From Ariolimax columbianus (lineage: Eukaryota > Mollusca > Gastropoda > Stylommatophora > Arionidae): a stretch of DNA of 64,000 nt. The stretch lies in the NCBI GenBank assembly GCA_036924085.1, contig JAVGWX010000008.1, positions 50,265,019 through 50,329,018 of the forward strand, read 5' to 3'. Positions 30,015 to 45,000 of the stretch are shown one piece after another. How positions within the stretch are numbered: the stretch's first letter is position 1; each line of letters begins with the position of its first letter. Made by a program: the position numbers and the translations under genes. Below the pieces are notes generated by a model that did not search any database, was not told the origin of the DNA, and saw only the letters and a list, made by a program, of their open reading frames with translations.

Positions 30015-33000
30015 GTGAGTTTATAAGAAAGTAATAGCATTCAAATTCATGTTGTTGTTGATCTCTAACATGCAGATGTACTGTTGTCACATAGCAGATA
30101 CAGACTTTGGAGATGAAGCGTAAGAAACTTCATTGTTTGAAGATTCAGCTTTCTGGGATTGTCAATTTCCTTACTTCCTGTCTTGCCTTATCTAACTCTG
30201 ACAGTCAGATACCCATTTACAGCTGGATAGACTTGAGTGCACCCTACTATGCATTGTATAAAAGGCATCTCCGTAGGATTGTGCATATGGCTGGTGACCT
30301 TATAATGTAAAACACAGTGCCTCAGAAACACCTCTGCAACGGTTAATTCATGATTTGACACATATCCTGTAATGACTCCAGCTGTTGTGGCCTCATGCTC
30401 CTGCTGGATTTAACTGAGACCTGGAGCATGAGTTATTGTTGTTTGCGAATGCCCACAATGAGTAGGTTACTCATTTTGTGCACCCTGAAATTACCGTTAA
30501 GTAGCGGGTTGCAGTAGCTTTCCTCACATCCCAAGCATGAGGATGAAGGTGGATCGAAGTCCTCCAGGTGGTTGTGCTATGCTTGGCTTCATCTGTGTGT
30601 CACTTACTGCCACAGGGATCACATCGGTCCCTCACCTCGTTAGCCAGGATGGCATGAAAACAGCCCATGTCCAGAGAGGGCTACTACGAAGCTGAGGTGA
30701 GGGTCTTGGCCATTATGTTTTGCCTGACCCTGACTAACATGTCTAATCAGTATATTTTGTCTGACCAGACGTTAGTTTTCCTCCCCGGAGCGTGAATTGA
30801 CTATGTTGCCTACTTGGTCAATTTTACAATGTGAGGCATGCAGTTTTACCACTTGGATGTCTTTGGTGATGTTTATAACTAAGCGAATGTTCAGTAGTAA
30901 TACTGAATAGTTTTTTTAATCAGATTTAGTGCATGACTTGAAATTAATAAATTGGTAAATGTCAAACATCAGATTACCAGTTCTCACAAACATTATATAA
31001 TCATGGTGTCTTGCATTTTCAGACTTATAATCTTTGCACAGTACGAGGGCTGATACAAAAATTGTCCGGCCTTATGCTGAAGAGAAAAAAAAACTAATTT
31101 ATCTATTTAGTTAAAAATCTTTTAATTCTAAATAGACCTCATCTGAATTGACACAATTCTTAATTTCAGGAAGTCATCGTTGGGAGATCTCCATCAGACG
31201 CTTCTTTGCATTTGTATTTCTTCTGTGTCCTGAAACCTTGTTTTCTTGAGATTTGGAAAAAACCAAAAGTTACAAGGACCCATGTCTGGGGAGTAGGGGT
31301 AGCGCTGAAACTGGAACCTGTCCAATGTCATGTTTTTGCAAAAATATCTGGATGATGTGTGAGCTTGGGCTGGAGCATTGTCTCTTGCACCTAATTGCAT
31401 CTCGTAGGTGATAGTTTGCAGCGAGGCTGTGATAGCTGCGCCTTTTGACCTGACACATCCGATTTCAGCACATTCTTTTTTTTTTATTGGGCTTGCCTTC
31501 CCTCGCCGATGCTTAATCTGTTAGCCAGGTTGCATGGCAGCAATCTGTTTCCGGGGCCGCTACTTTAAGACAGAATAAGGTCTTGGTCAGTTATGGCCCA
31601 CTAACCCTGATGCAAGCACCTAGCTATGAGTCACTGGCTAACGAAAGGAGTAACATATGGCAGCAGCCAATGTCCATCTTTCCATGAAAAAGTGTACAGA
31701 ACAGTCATGGAAGTTGAAGTCTGCAGACGAACAAAGAAGAAGATTCAAGTTGTAACAAAAGTTCTTTGCCATCTTCTGCAGCACATACATATGCAAGCAC
31801 ACACGCACACATACACAATATGTGAGATTAAATCATCATTTTTCAGAGGTTGTATCACTTCTAATATTATTTCATGTTTTAAACATTACTTTTTGTCTTA
31901 AAATCATAGTGCTAACCCTAAGGAGTTTGAGGAGAGAGTTAAAGATCTGTCAGAACAGTTGAATCCAAAGCCATCTTCACAGAATACAAATTCCAGCTTC
32001 CCATTTTCAGGCATAGCTGCTCACCCTCCAAAGGTAGCACCACCATCAGAGACAGCGAGAACTGGTGTTGGCATGACAGGGTCAAAGGTTATTTACACGC
32101 TTTACTCTTTTCATTCTCTTTTGAGACAAATAGTTGTACTAATATCCATGTGTGTAATTGTTTTTACAAAATACTATATATATTTATGGCTCCTGTTTGG
32201 TGAACTGAGTGAAGGAGAACGATCACAAGGGTGCCCTAAAAAGCGTTTCAAAGACAGTCTGAAAGAGTCCCTTCGGTGCTGTCAAATAGACACTTGGAAG
32301 AACCTGGCTCACAATCACTCAACATGGAAGAGCACGGTCATGGGCGGCATTGAACTCAGCGAGGGTCTCTGTATCCAGGCAGCTCATGATAGACGTGCAA
32401 TCAGGAAGTCAAGAGCCAAAACATTTAAGAGACAACTGCTAATTACGTTTGCCAGTCGTGCCATGGACTTTTCAAGGCTCGAATTGGCTTGATCAGTCAC
32501 GAGCGTGCACACCAACTCAAGGTTGCATTATGACGTGTGCTGATGTTGGTGGTTCTCATCGACGATGATGGACGAATTATTATTATTATTATTATATATA
32601 TATATATTTATATATCTCATAATATTATATGATACATAATACTTCATAATGAATATCTCAGTTAGTGTTCAGAAGACAAATAAAATCCTGTATATTTGAT
32701 GTTTCTATTGATGTAGGCATTTTGTTAAACACGTATTGTGTACTGTGCTTGTTTTATTAGAGTTAGAGCATTATTAATGGAAAGAGTAGTCCCATAGCAG
32801 ATTCTGCAGTTGAATATAACGTGTTTTAGACTTCATTGTATGAGGTTCTAGCTTTTGTGAGGTTAGGTGAACAGTTTCTGTCTTTGCTGCATTGTTTTCT
32901 ACAACTGAAACAGAGTCAGGAATCCATTTACATCTGGGTAGATAAGCACTATGTCATTCTGACGACTTTAAGTAAAAAGAGTATGTTTTTAAATTGTGCA

Positions 33001-36000
33001 TGCATTTTGAGTAATATTTGACTGCTGTGCAAAAAAAAAAAAAAGGTTGGTTATTCAGGAGAATTCTCTTCTCATTCGCCACATTTTTTTATATTACGTC
33101 TACATGTGAACTCCAGTTCTCTGGATAAAGGTCGCTGTAGTGAAGAGTCCTTCAAAATTTCCAAACAGCTTTGTGTGGAGATTCATCTCTGTGGGCCAGT
33201 GTTCAGTACGCAATTGGCTAATCATATAACAGCCTTACTGTGATGGGTGATGGCGGCAATCTTAGTCTGGGTCATTCAATCTGTTGTGTCCCGTTCTCAT
33301 GCGGAACAGGATTACTTGCACCGCTTGATAAAGGCAGTGAAAATCTCTCGTTTCTTTGACTTTTCTTATGGCTTGAATAAGGATCTTCTTTTCTTGGAGG
33401 GTAATTATTTGTTCTCGTGTTGCTCCCTCCTTTGCTAACCTGTCTGCTGTTTTATTTCCTGGTATGCCACAGGGTGATGGTATCCACTGTAACACTACCC
33501 TTCTCTTGGCTTTTAGGTCACCTTAAGATTTTTTAAGCTCTGGCAGTTTATCGTTCTTGAGGGTTTGCAGAACTGACATTTCATCTGTACGAAATACAAC
33601 CTGCTAGCATTGGCATGTTGTGTTGCTAATCATTTCTGCAGCAATAATTAGTGCCTGTACTTCAGCCGAGTAGTTTGAACAGAATTTTCTGGTGGATGAA
33701 CTAGTGAGTGATTCAGGAGAATTAAAACTGCAAGTTAGTTGACTTTATTATATGCCTTGTAATTGTTCTTCGTCTTCATGTAGATCTTTATGAAGCGTGA
33801 GGCCTCCACTGCAGGTTGCTCCTAACAGAAAGCCTGCACCAAAGTACTTTGTGTGCTCCTGCAGTTGTGGTCTATGTAACAATCTGTTTTACATGATGAG
33901 GTTATTAGTTTTTTGCATTCTGATCATTATGCAACACATATTCTGTTGTATTTTTGTACCTATTAAAAAATATGAGTTAGAACAACACCTTCAATAACTT
34001 CTTGCCACTTTGCCTTTTCAATTCCATTGAAATATAAAGCTACAGCTGTCTCTCTCCACCGAGTCCTAATTTGAGCTCCACTTTTATCTTAACTCAGACA
34101 ATGAAACTCCAATTATCCACTTGTCTTCACAAGGTGTTCTTTGTTCTTAGAACTCTTTTCTTCACATGTGGGTTACAATTCAATGCATGTCTTGTATTGT
34201 TATGTCGGGTCAAAGATGCAGCAGTGAATGGGCTGAAGGTAGCCATCGACTCATAGCAGGCTGATTGCATCAGGGTCAGTGACCCATAACTGACCAAGGC
34301 CCTATTCCACTTTAGCCTTGGAAACAGACTTCAACCATGCAGTCTGGCAAGACATTAGGGATGAAAGAGGGAAGGCAACACCAGCGCAAAAATGATGTCA
34401 GATGTGTCAGGCCAAAATGTGCAGCTATCGCAGTCCAGCTGTGAATTATGACACAACATCACAGTTCTTTTAAAGACCAACGCTGAAGAAGTAATGCTAT
34501 ATATATCAATTTCTTCTTCTTCGGTCTTTGTCCTTTAAAGGATGTGTCGTAGTTTGCAGCGAGGCTATGATATCTGCATCTCTTTACCCAATACATCTGA
34601 TTTCAGTTAGCTTTTTGGGATACCAAGTTTGCCTTTCCACTATGATCCTTATTCTCTTAGTCAGACTACACTAGCGCAGCCTGTGTCCAGGGCCGTTGCT
34701 TGGAGGCGGAATAGGGTCTTGGTCAGTTGTGGTTCACTGATTGCTGGCTGCTGTCAGTTCATTCAAAGTGCTGCAATTCATGTTTCTATTTGATGGTGGG
34801 TCCTTTCAGTCTCCACTTTCTGTCCTTAATCTCTCTGTTACATTTGTTGTTGCCCAAATAGTACCAGTATTTATGTCACCCATACTGATCATTGCAAGTT
34901 ATCTTGGAAAAACACAATAGCCTTAAATTTAATGTTGGCTTTGGAAATTTAAAAAAATAATTTTTTTCCTTCCAAGAGTTTAGACACTGTGTTGAAAATG
35001 GAATTAATTCAAGACAAAACACCACAAGAAATCACTCAGGTGAGTTCATTGCCAAAGATGTGATGTTTAATTATGTGTCTGTGGGGTTGGGCGATGTCAC
35101 TCTTGCTAGTAAGATGGCCGATCGAGCTTGAACTTGGCTTCAACGTTCCAGTGGACCACCTCACCTATGCAGTGGCACCTCCCGTGCATCATCCATGCTG
35201 GCTGGCATTCAACAGCCAACGCAGAACTAATATAGACCCCACGAATCTGAGTATTTAAAGAAAACAAAGCATTGTGATAGCTGTCACTGAGTGTTGATGC
35301 AATGTGACTTCTGCCCAGTGCTCATAATGTCAGAGTGAAGGAATTCAAACAAGATCTCAATTGTAGAACTGGAAAAGATTATAAATCTGCAATCCATGAC
35401 CGACAGAAGAGACTTCAAAGCCTAGCAGCAAGCACAAAAACTCAGAAGACTGACGATCCAATGCATAAGAGACTAAATAATTTTGGAAATGGGAAACTAA
35501 AGCAGAGAAACTTTGCAAAAATAGCCAAAGCAAAGATGAACGAAGACCCCAAACGAACAACACCAAAGCCCATCCCTACTGTATGCAAACCTACCTGGAG
35601 GCAGCATATATTTCCAGAGGTGGTATAAAATATACCAGGTATTGAAAAAAAGAACAGCCAGACTGAAAAAGAAAGAAGAGACATAACCATGAGGTACATA
35701 ACGAAAAACTACCCAAGCATGGACTGGACCCATGCATATACCGACGGTTCTGTAACAAACACAACACAGAACGGAGGGGCTGGGGCATTCCTGAGCCTAC
35801 CAAATGGCAGAAAAATAACACTGTCAGTGGCAACTGGAAAATTCTCAAGCAATTTCAGAGCGAAGGCAGAGGCACTGAGGGCGGCAGTGGAAGAAATGGT
35901 GACAGGTAAAAGGAATTAAAGCCATATAGTCATGCTTACAGATGCCTTGACCGTAGTCACAGCACTAAAAAGCCAGAAAAATATTGAACTTAATGATTTA

Positions 36001-39000
36001 AGAGCAGTACTCTGTCAACTATGCCAGCAGTCCGCACCAAAAAGGGTAGTGGTACAGTGGGTTCCATCACACTGTAACATTCAAGGCAACGAGGAAGCAG
36101 ACAGACTGGCAAAAGAAGGTGCAAGACTACCACAACCAGATACTAGTGTGACATACGAAGAGTCAAAACGGCTCATTAGAGCTAGATACATGACCAAATG
36201 GGAAACCGAACATACTGGTTACACCAAAAACGATGCCTATTACCAGTTGAACAGAAAAGAGCAGGTCGTGGTCTTCAGACTTCGCACTGGCCACAATAGA
36301 CTCAGGTACCACCTATTCAACAAATTGAAGACAGGTGGCACTAACGAATGCCCGTGTGGTACCGGGAAAATGGCCGCTGAACATTTGCTACAAAACTGTC
36401 CGACATACGAGGACCAGAGAAAGCAGATGTGGCCATCACCAGTGGCAACACTAGACAAGCTCTATGGCAATGTCGACAGCCTCAGGACGACCGCTGCTTT
36501 TTTCGAAAAAATACAAGTTAGCGTCTGATAGTGTACGACGAAGAAGAAGGTTCCATCCCACTGTAACATCCAAGGCAACGAGGTGGCACAGACTGGCAAA
36601 AGAAGGTGCAAGGCTACCACAACCATATCCTAGTGTGACATACGAAGAGTCAAAACGGCTTATTAGAGCTAGATACATGACCAAATGGGAAACAGAACAT
36701 ACTGGCTACACAAAAAACGATGCCTATTACCAGTTGAACAGAAGAGAGCAGGTCGTGGTCTCCAGACTTCGCACAGACCACAATAGACTGGGGTACCACC
36801 CATTCAACAAATTGAAGATAGGTGGCACTGACAAATGCTCATGGGGTGCCGGGAAAATGACCGCTGAACATTTGCTGCAAAACTGCCTGACATACGAGGA
36901 CCAGAGAAAGCAGATGTGGCCATCACCAGTGGCAACACTAGACAAGCTCTATGGCAGTGTCGACAGCCTCAGGATGACCGCTGCTTTTTTTTGAAAAAAT
37001 ACATTTTGACGTCTGACAGCGTATGAAGAAGAAACAAGATCTGGTAAATGGCAAGAGTCACTATGATTCTCTCTTATTGTAGCAAAGGTTGCATCATCTA
37101 ATTAGTGACTCACATGAATGGATTCCAGAGATACAACCGGTTAATCACCTTTTTGTGTACATCGACACAAAAGCCAATCACCTGTCTGCAAAATCATTTG
37201 CAAGTATATACCTATCCCCAGGTATACATATCCCCAGGGTAGAAGATGGGTGACTAAGATGAAGATTGGCTAACCTGCTTACATTTGTTTCATCATGCAA
37301 AGAGAAGGGATACAATGATACAGGGAATCCTATATGTATGTCTTGTTACAGCCAAAATATACCCTGTTTGTGATGAAAAAAGAAAAGTAAGTCTTTGCTA
37401 AGTAGCAACAAGATTCAATCTCATTACAATATACCCTTGCAACAAAGAAGCTGACAGATTGTTCTAGGATGATGGACATCTATCTTAATCTGATACAATC
37501 TAAAGGGATGAAGAGGTTTATTTTGATCATATGCAGAAAGACGTATGGGGTATAGCATCTGATAACTATGCATATTTATGAACAAATGCATATATGACCT
37601 TCACCTATACCATACCAGCACAGGCTCTAAATGAAAGTTCATGTCTGATAAGATAGTTTTACAATATTTCCTTTATTATTTGAATATCTTAGAGGATAAT
37701 AATAGCTGTCCATCGTTGTCGATGAGGACCGCCGACATCATCCTTGTCACAGATTTCCCTGTTGGGTGTGGGTGCGCATGTGGCTGAACAGGCCAATGCG
37801 AGCACGAAAACATCTGCTACATATCGGGCACACGAGATTTGTAGAAGTGGATGGTGTTCCCGCTGCTCGGGATTTCCGCGTCTCGCGTCTGTTCTGGGCT
37901 TTCACAACACGGTCATCTTCACCGGCAGCTACACCCGATTTGACTGCGTTTCTCCAGTCAGATCTGTTTTTCGCAAGACATTCCCAGGTGTCGAAGTCAA
38001 TCTGGCAACTTTTTAGTGAGTCCTTCAGACCGTCTTTAAAACGTTTCTTTGGGCGCCCTCTCTCGCGCCATCCGTCTCTCAGCTCGCCGTAGAGAAGCTT
38101 CTTTGGGAGCCGCTCGTCTGAAATACGGACGAGGTGTCCGGCCCATCCTAGTCGTGCTTTTTCTAGCAGTGCATGTATGCTGGGCATGTTAGCCCTCGAG
38201 AGAACCTCGATGTCAGTGACACGATTTTGCCATCGGATGTGGAATATTCGCCTCAGGCAACCTGTATGGAAGTGGTTTTACCTCCTTGCATGTCCAGAGT
38301 ATACAGTCCAGCTTTCGCAAGCGTATAGTAGGGTTGGAATGATGGTTGCACGGTAGACTTTCAATTTGGTCTTGACGCTGATGCCACGACGTGCCCAGAC
38401 CATCGAGCGCATTCTACCAAAGGCTGTGCTGGCCTTTGCTATTCTGCTTGCCACCTCATCGTCTAGGCTGACAGATCTCGACAGCGTGCTGCCCAGATAT
38501 GTGAATTTGTCTACGGCATTCAACGTCTGCCCGCTGACTGTAGTCTCTGGTTTTGTGTACGGCATGCCTGGTGCTGGTTGGTACATGACCTCTGTTTTTT
38601 TGGCATTTATGGTCAGGCCAAAATTTTTGCATGCGGCAGAGAACTGGTCCATTCCAACCTGCATGTTCAGTTCTGAGTTGCTCATTAGAGCGCAGTCGTC
38701 AGCAAATACAAGTTCCCTGATTATGTCGCCAGCCACTTTGGTTTTGGCCTTCATTCTTCTGGAATTGAGTAACTGCCATCTGTGCAGTACTTTATGGGTA
38801 TTCCAAGCTCCAATGATCTGAAGGCGTCTGTCATCGTGGCTGCGAACATCATGCTGAACAAAGTCGGGGCGAGTACACATCCTTGTTTTACTCCGTTTGA
38901 TACTAGAAACGTTTTAGAGATTGCACCGCTGTCCAGTACACGAGCACACATGCCTTCGTGTAGCTGTTTCACCATTGTTATGAACTTGTTGGGGCAGCCA

Positions 39001-42000
39001 AACTTAGACATTATCATCCACAGCCCTCCTGTGTTTACTGTATCAAATGCCTTTGTCAAATCAATAAATGTGGTGTACAGGGCCTGATTTTGCTCTCGAC
39101 ACTTCTCTTGTACTTGGCGAGCGGCAAAAATCATGTCCACTGTTCCTCTTCCGGCTCTGAATCCACATTCGCTTTCTGGGAGGTGGTGGCTTTGTTCAAG
39201 GTGGATAATCTTAGAGGATAATTCTAATACAATATACATGTAGTTTTTCTTTCAGTCTGACGCATCGAATTTCAGTGGACTTTTTTGTTTACCAGCTATG
39301 TCTTCCTACTGCAATCTCTATTTTCTTTGTCAGACTACAGTGTAGCCTGTTTCAAGGGCAGTTGCTTGTAGTTGGAGTCTTGGTCAGCTCTGGTTCGTTG
39401 GCCCTGATGCAAGCAGCCAACTATAAGTCACTGGCTGCTGTCAGCTATTTCGCTGTGCTGCATCTCCAGCACTGATGCATTTTGTACAGAAATTATACAA
39501 TTCTCAAATGCCAGTGTGCGCTTGTGTTCATTGTGATACATGCGTTCTTTGTGTTTGAATATTCTTGGTCACTGTACATTGAGATTATGGCTTGGCTTGG
39601 CTTCGTTCGTTCTTAATCTCCCACTACCAAACCATGAAAGGGCTTAAGTAGTAGAATGTAGTTCAGAGTCGAAATGCGTTGTGTCGTAGTTTACAGCTCG
39701 GTCCAACACATCCGACTTCAGCAAGAATTTTCTGAGTACCGGGTTAGCATTCTCTCGTCTATCCCATCTCTTTAGCCAGTCTGGCCTGCTGCAGCCTGTT
39801 ATCCAGGATCACCGCGTGAAGGTGTAGAAGGGTCTTGGCAGCTTTGGTTCGCTGGCCCTGACGCTAGCAGTCAGCTATGGGTCGCCGACCACTGCAGCTC
39901 ATGCGCTCCATTGAGAATATGATGATTTTTGCTAATTGAACAGTTATTACCATTGTTTCTGACATGCAAATACATAGTTTTGATGTCCTCGCTAATTTTA
40001 CTTTTGTCTTGAAACAGATTTGGTGTCAGTATCACAGTGACAAGGACTATATTTTTGCTGTGCTGAAGGTATTGGAAAATCATTATATCAAGCTATTATT
40101 GAATTATAAATTGGTGAAAGTTGTGCATGTGTGTTAAACTAATAGGGCTGTTACTCATTAAAATGAATCGATTAATAGAAAATATTTAATAGTTCATTAA
40201 ATCTATACGTCCGATCAATTATATGGAACACGAAAAAGTATTCTTCGTTGTCTTAATTTTTTTAAATAGCAACCATTTTACACATTTTCTTTTTTGTTGT
40301 CGCACTATTTGAATGTTATGACCTTGTGTCATAGTTTACAGTAATGCTGCGATATCCTCCAGATAGACTTAGATTGGAAAGATGCAAATATTTATTTATA
40401 AGTTGCAAATTGTAGCTATACTGCCAACTTTTTCCCTTCACTCACTTTCTTATCTTTATCTTTGTAAATCATACATTCTCTTCACACACTTCAAGTTGTT
40501 ATTTCAAATTTGTCCTATTTGGTGAAAGCACTTGTAAAATTCAATTCCATCATAATGAGATAATGAAGCTGGACAGTTGGTTTGGGGGGGGGGGGGGGGG
40601 GGTTTATTCCAAGCGCAATTTATAGTAGCCATGAAGAACAATCCTTGTCACATAAAATAATTGGTGAAAAACATTTGGTAAAGCTATGATTGACTTGCTG
40701 TACCTTTACCTTGATGTGATTTGGCAGCTTGAGTACCCTAACAATCCTCATAGCTATCCAAGCTGGAGTTTTACTCTTTGCAGAAAACCTGGTCCTCCCT
40801 CCATCTGGAGGATTTTAGCATGGGACATATACACCTGTGCATGTAAAAGGCAACTAAGTTACAGAATTAGCAACAAATACCATTTTTGCTGTCCTTAGCA
40901 ATACCTTCATGTGTGATGGTCAGTGACCAGTTTTGTCAATTATTCTGCCTAAAGCTCCACGGTTATGGGGATTTTTTAACGTCCAAGAACAAACATAGAC
41001 AGAGCTACATACAGCAGATAGCTCTCATTCCATTCACTGTATCAGAAACTAAAAATAAGCTTTTCTTGTGACTCTCCACCGATTAGGAGTGGACAAAGGG
41101 AAAGTCAAGCCAATTAACTGTTAAACAAGAGAAGATTCTCAGCTGTGTGTCTTGTCTTAGCCTTCTTCTCCAAAGATTATAGCACTTTCCTGTCAGTCAT
41201 GTTATAGTTATTTCATCAGCTAGTTCCAGTTGTTGAATACAAAAAGAAAAGTGTCTTCTTTTCCTGTCACCTTATTTGATGGGGTATAGGTCCAATACTG
41301 CATTTGTTTGGCTTACCCTTACCAGCTTTTAGGAAAGCTCGATTCCAGTCATTTGCAGTGCAGTTTCATAGCAATAATTTTTACATGATGAGATTGCCAA
41401 CCTCAAGTGTAACCATTAGCCGCCACCTCTTATGACAGGAAGGAAATTGTGGCCCTATTCTGTTCGCCCCGGAAACTGCTTGGATGGTTGTCTTTGTTTA
41501 CATTAATTAAACGTTTAGTTCATTTTAGTTGATTACAAAGTCATATACTTCATGGGACACAGTGGGCTAGTGGTTGAGTGACGCAGCTCACAATTTGAGG
41601 GTACTGAGTTTGCTCCCCATCACAGCACCGGCCGTTACCCCGAGGAAGCAAACCCTTAAAAAATGTCAAAGGAAGCAGACCCTTACGTAAAATGCATGCC
41701 AAAGCTGGATGCACTCGGCCGACAGGCACAAAATAAAAACATATTCTTGGGGAATAGAGAAATAAGGCGAATGAAAAAAAATATATGTATACTTCATCAG
41801 TGTTTTGTTTCATCATAATGAAATACTTGTCATAATTTTTGACAGGCAGAAGAATACCAGAACTTGCTGGAGAAGTCCAAGAAATGTCCAGTTGTGAGTA
41901 GACATACTGTTGTCATTTCCATCTGTTCTATCCTGTTTCGACATTGCAGTTTGTATTTGAGTTATTATATGATATATTAGTAGTCCCGTGCAAATCTTCC

Positions 42001-45000
42001 ACATGTCACTCGAACTGTACAATAAGAAAGAAACAACAGCAGTTTAACAATTAAAGGTTCTACCCTTTCCTACACCCCTCCTCTGCCTCATATGCACGTT
42101 GCATTTTTTTCCTATTCACCAACCTGTCTATCTTCCACCACTCCACCATGCTCTCTCAACCTGACCGTCTCTTTCTAATTCAAACTGCTTCTCGCCCCCT
42201 TGAAACTGCCCACCACCACTCACCCTATTTCTTCTTTTTCTCTTTCCACCACCCACCCACCCCCCCACCACCACCACCACCACCCCACCCCACACTTATG
42301 ATAACATAACTTCATTCGATTAGTCAATCAAATCTTTCTTCTTTTATGACATGTGTGGAGGTGGCAATGGTCCTATTATTTCATTTGCCTTTAGTCGCAT
42401 ACAGAAATTGGAGTTAATACAGCAGGCTCATGCAGATACTGGAGTGAATATGGGAGTCTCATACAGATATTGGAGTGAATACAGGAGTCATACAGATACT
42501 AGAGTAAATATGGGAGTCTCATACAGATATTGAAGTGAATATGTGAGTCTCATACAGATATTGGAGTGAATACAGGAGTCTCATACAGATACTGGAGTGA
42601 ATATGGGAGTCTCATACAGATATTGGAGTGAATACAGGAGTCATACAGATACTAGAGTAAATATGGGAGTCTCATACAGATATTGAAGTGAATATGTGAG
42701 TCTCATACAGATATTGGAGTGAATACAGGAGTCTCATACAGATACTGGAGTGAATATGGGAGTCTCATACAGATATTGGAGTGAATACAGGGGTCTCATA
42801 CAGATACTGGAGTGAATATGGGAGTCTCATACAGATATTGGAGTGAATACGGAAAGAATTATGCTAATTGTCTCAATGAACTTTTGTCATGTGAGGCAAG
42901 CTGAAATGAAACCCGCCTGTCCTGTGCCATATGGACATACACACAAGGAGCATGATGACATTACATCTGACTTAATAAGCACATACTAATGTACAAGTTC
43001 ATTATCCTTGCATTCATAGGTTCTACTGCAGAACATTGAGAAAATGGCGGGTGTGATACGGAATCTGTCCAGGGTTGATCAATGAGTGGGGATTCAGTTC
43101 TAAACAGCTGAAGAATGTTGACTAGTAGACATTCATCGCAGAATGCAAGCAGTGAATGATGATAAAAGTGTGTTGAAGACAACAGTGAAGGACTGGGCGC
43201 AGATGTCTTGGAAGGATGTGAGTTAATGAAAGATCTTCCACGACCAGGTCAGGCGCATATTGTCGCAATAGAAAAAAGAAAATGTCATTGCCGATATTGA
43301 AGTAGCAATACAGGTAGAACATTGTCAGAGCTTACGTTTGTAAGCAGAGGAATTCGCTGTGTTGCTTGGGACAGATTAAATGGGGGTTAGAAAGAAACTG
43401 AAGTATCAGAAGATGTATTCACAATAGGTTCCAAAGATTCTGACAGATCACCATATGGAAGAACGCATAGGGTGGAGTTTGAACTACTTGCTGCATTATT
43501 TTTCTCGGATGTCATCCGACATTTACCAAAGCAGTGGCATGTGTGTCTTAATACCTATGGTGACTTTTTCTAACGAACGCTGGTGCATGTTTGCTTCATA
43601 ACAATTTCATTTGAACACGCCTCATATTTTCAACATAGGGTCGTAAAGACAGCACAGTAAATGAGCTGACAGCAGCCAATGACTCAGCTGGCCAAGACCC
43701 TATTCCACCTTCAAGCGGCAGCACTAGAAATATGCTTCACTAGTGTAGTCTGGCTAAGAAAATAGTGATCGCAGTGGAAAGGCAAACCCGGTACCCAAAA
43801 AAAATTCTTCTGAAATCGAATGTCTGGCTGGAAAGCATAGATATCAAAACCTCACTGTAAACTATGTCACAACGTCCTTTTCAGGGTGAATCCTGAAGAA
43901 GATATCTTCAATATTTGTTTAGTGTCCTAAAAATGTAATTTAGCAGCAACAGAGAGGGTTACTACTCTGTATTGCTCTATAATTCCCATTGCGTCAAACA
44001 TATCGAGACAGCAATGAATGAGACAGGCCGGACAGTCACTGGGTGCCTAAGACCTACACCAACTGAGAAAATTGTCCCCATAATTGGCGTAGTGCCACCT
44101 GGGATACGAAGAATTGTTGCATCAGAGATAGAAAAACAGAAGCAGGTAAACACCACAAGGCACCATATGTTTGGACATCAGGTGCAATGCACAAAACTAA
44201 GTTTCTTACAGTCAACCCAGCCCTACAGACTAGTCCTCAAAAACGTTGCATGGAAAGTGGTGATGCAGGTCCCTTGATTGAGTTACAAGAGGAACCAGCA
44301 CCTGGACATCACCTGCCTTACACAACATAGAAGTCGCTAAATAGACTTCAAACTGGTGTATTGTGATGCAGGAAAAACATAAAAAGATGGAGATACTTCT
44401 TCTTCTTCGTTCGTTCTCAATCTCCCACTACCAAACCCTGAAAGGGTAAGTAGCAGAATGTAGTCCAGAGAACGGAATACATTGTGTTGTAGTTTACAGC
44501 TTGGCTGCGATATTTGCACTTTTCGGTCCAACACATCCAACTTCAGCAAGCTTTTTTTGAGTACCGGGTTAGCATTTCCTCTTCGATCCCTTCTCCTTAG
44601 CCAGTCTGCCCTGTTGCAGCCTGTTATTCAGGATCACCGCGTGGAGGTGTAGAAGGGTCTTGGCAGCTATGGTTCGCTGGCCCTGACGCTAGCAGTCAGC
44701 TATGGGTCGCTGACCACTGCAGCTCATGCGCTGCTCAGTATCTTGAAGATGGGGATACAGGGATGATGAAACATGAGAATGTAGAACAACACAAGATTAA
44801 GATCATCTGATGATCTGCCTAAACTCTCCTGAGACTTGCGGTATGGACTACCTGATGAGTGGCAACAACAGTGCAATCCATGTGGCTGAATACTGGAAGA
44901 ATGGCTCTCCTGCGAGCACTGAGAATACTTCAAACAGAAAGGCAACCTTCAACAAAAATAGCTGTATTCACGGACTGCATAGTATTATTAGAGACAATAC

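Noticed and set aside
35932..36528. Stand-alone host RNase H1 gene
   Set aside because: The frame ends in a CPCG zinc knuckle and GAA tail shared with several truncated copies flanked by target-site duplications, so it is a LINE.
42410..42850. CRISPR-like array of 31-bp repeats
   Set aside because: No spacers; it is a minisatellite with higher-order structure.
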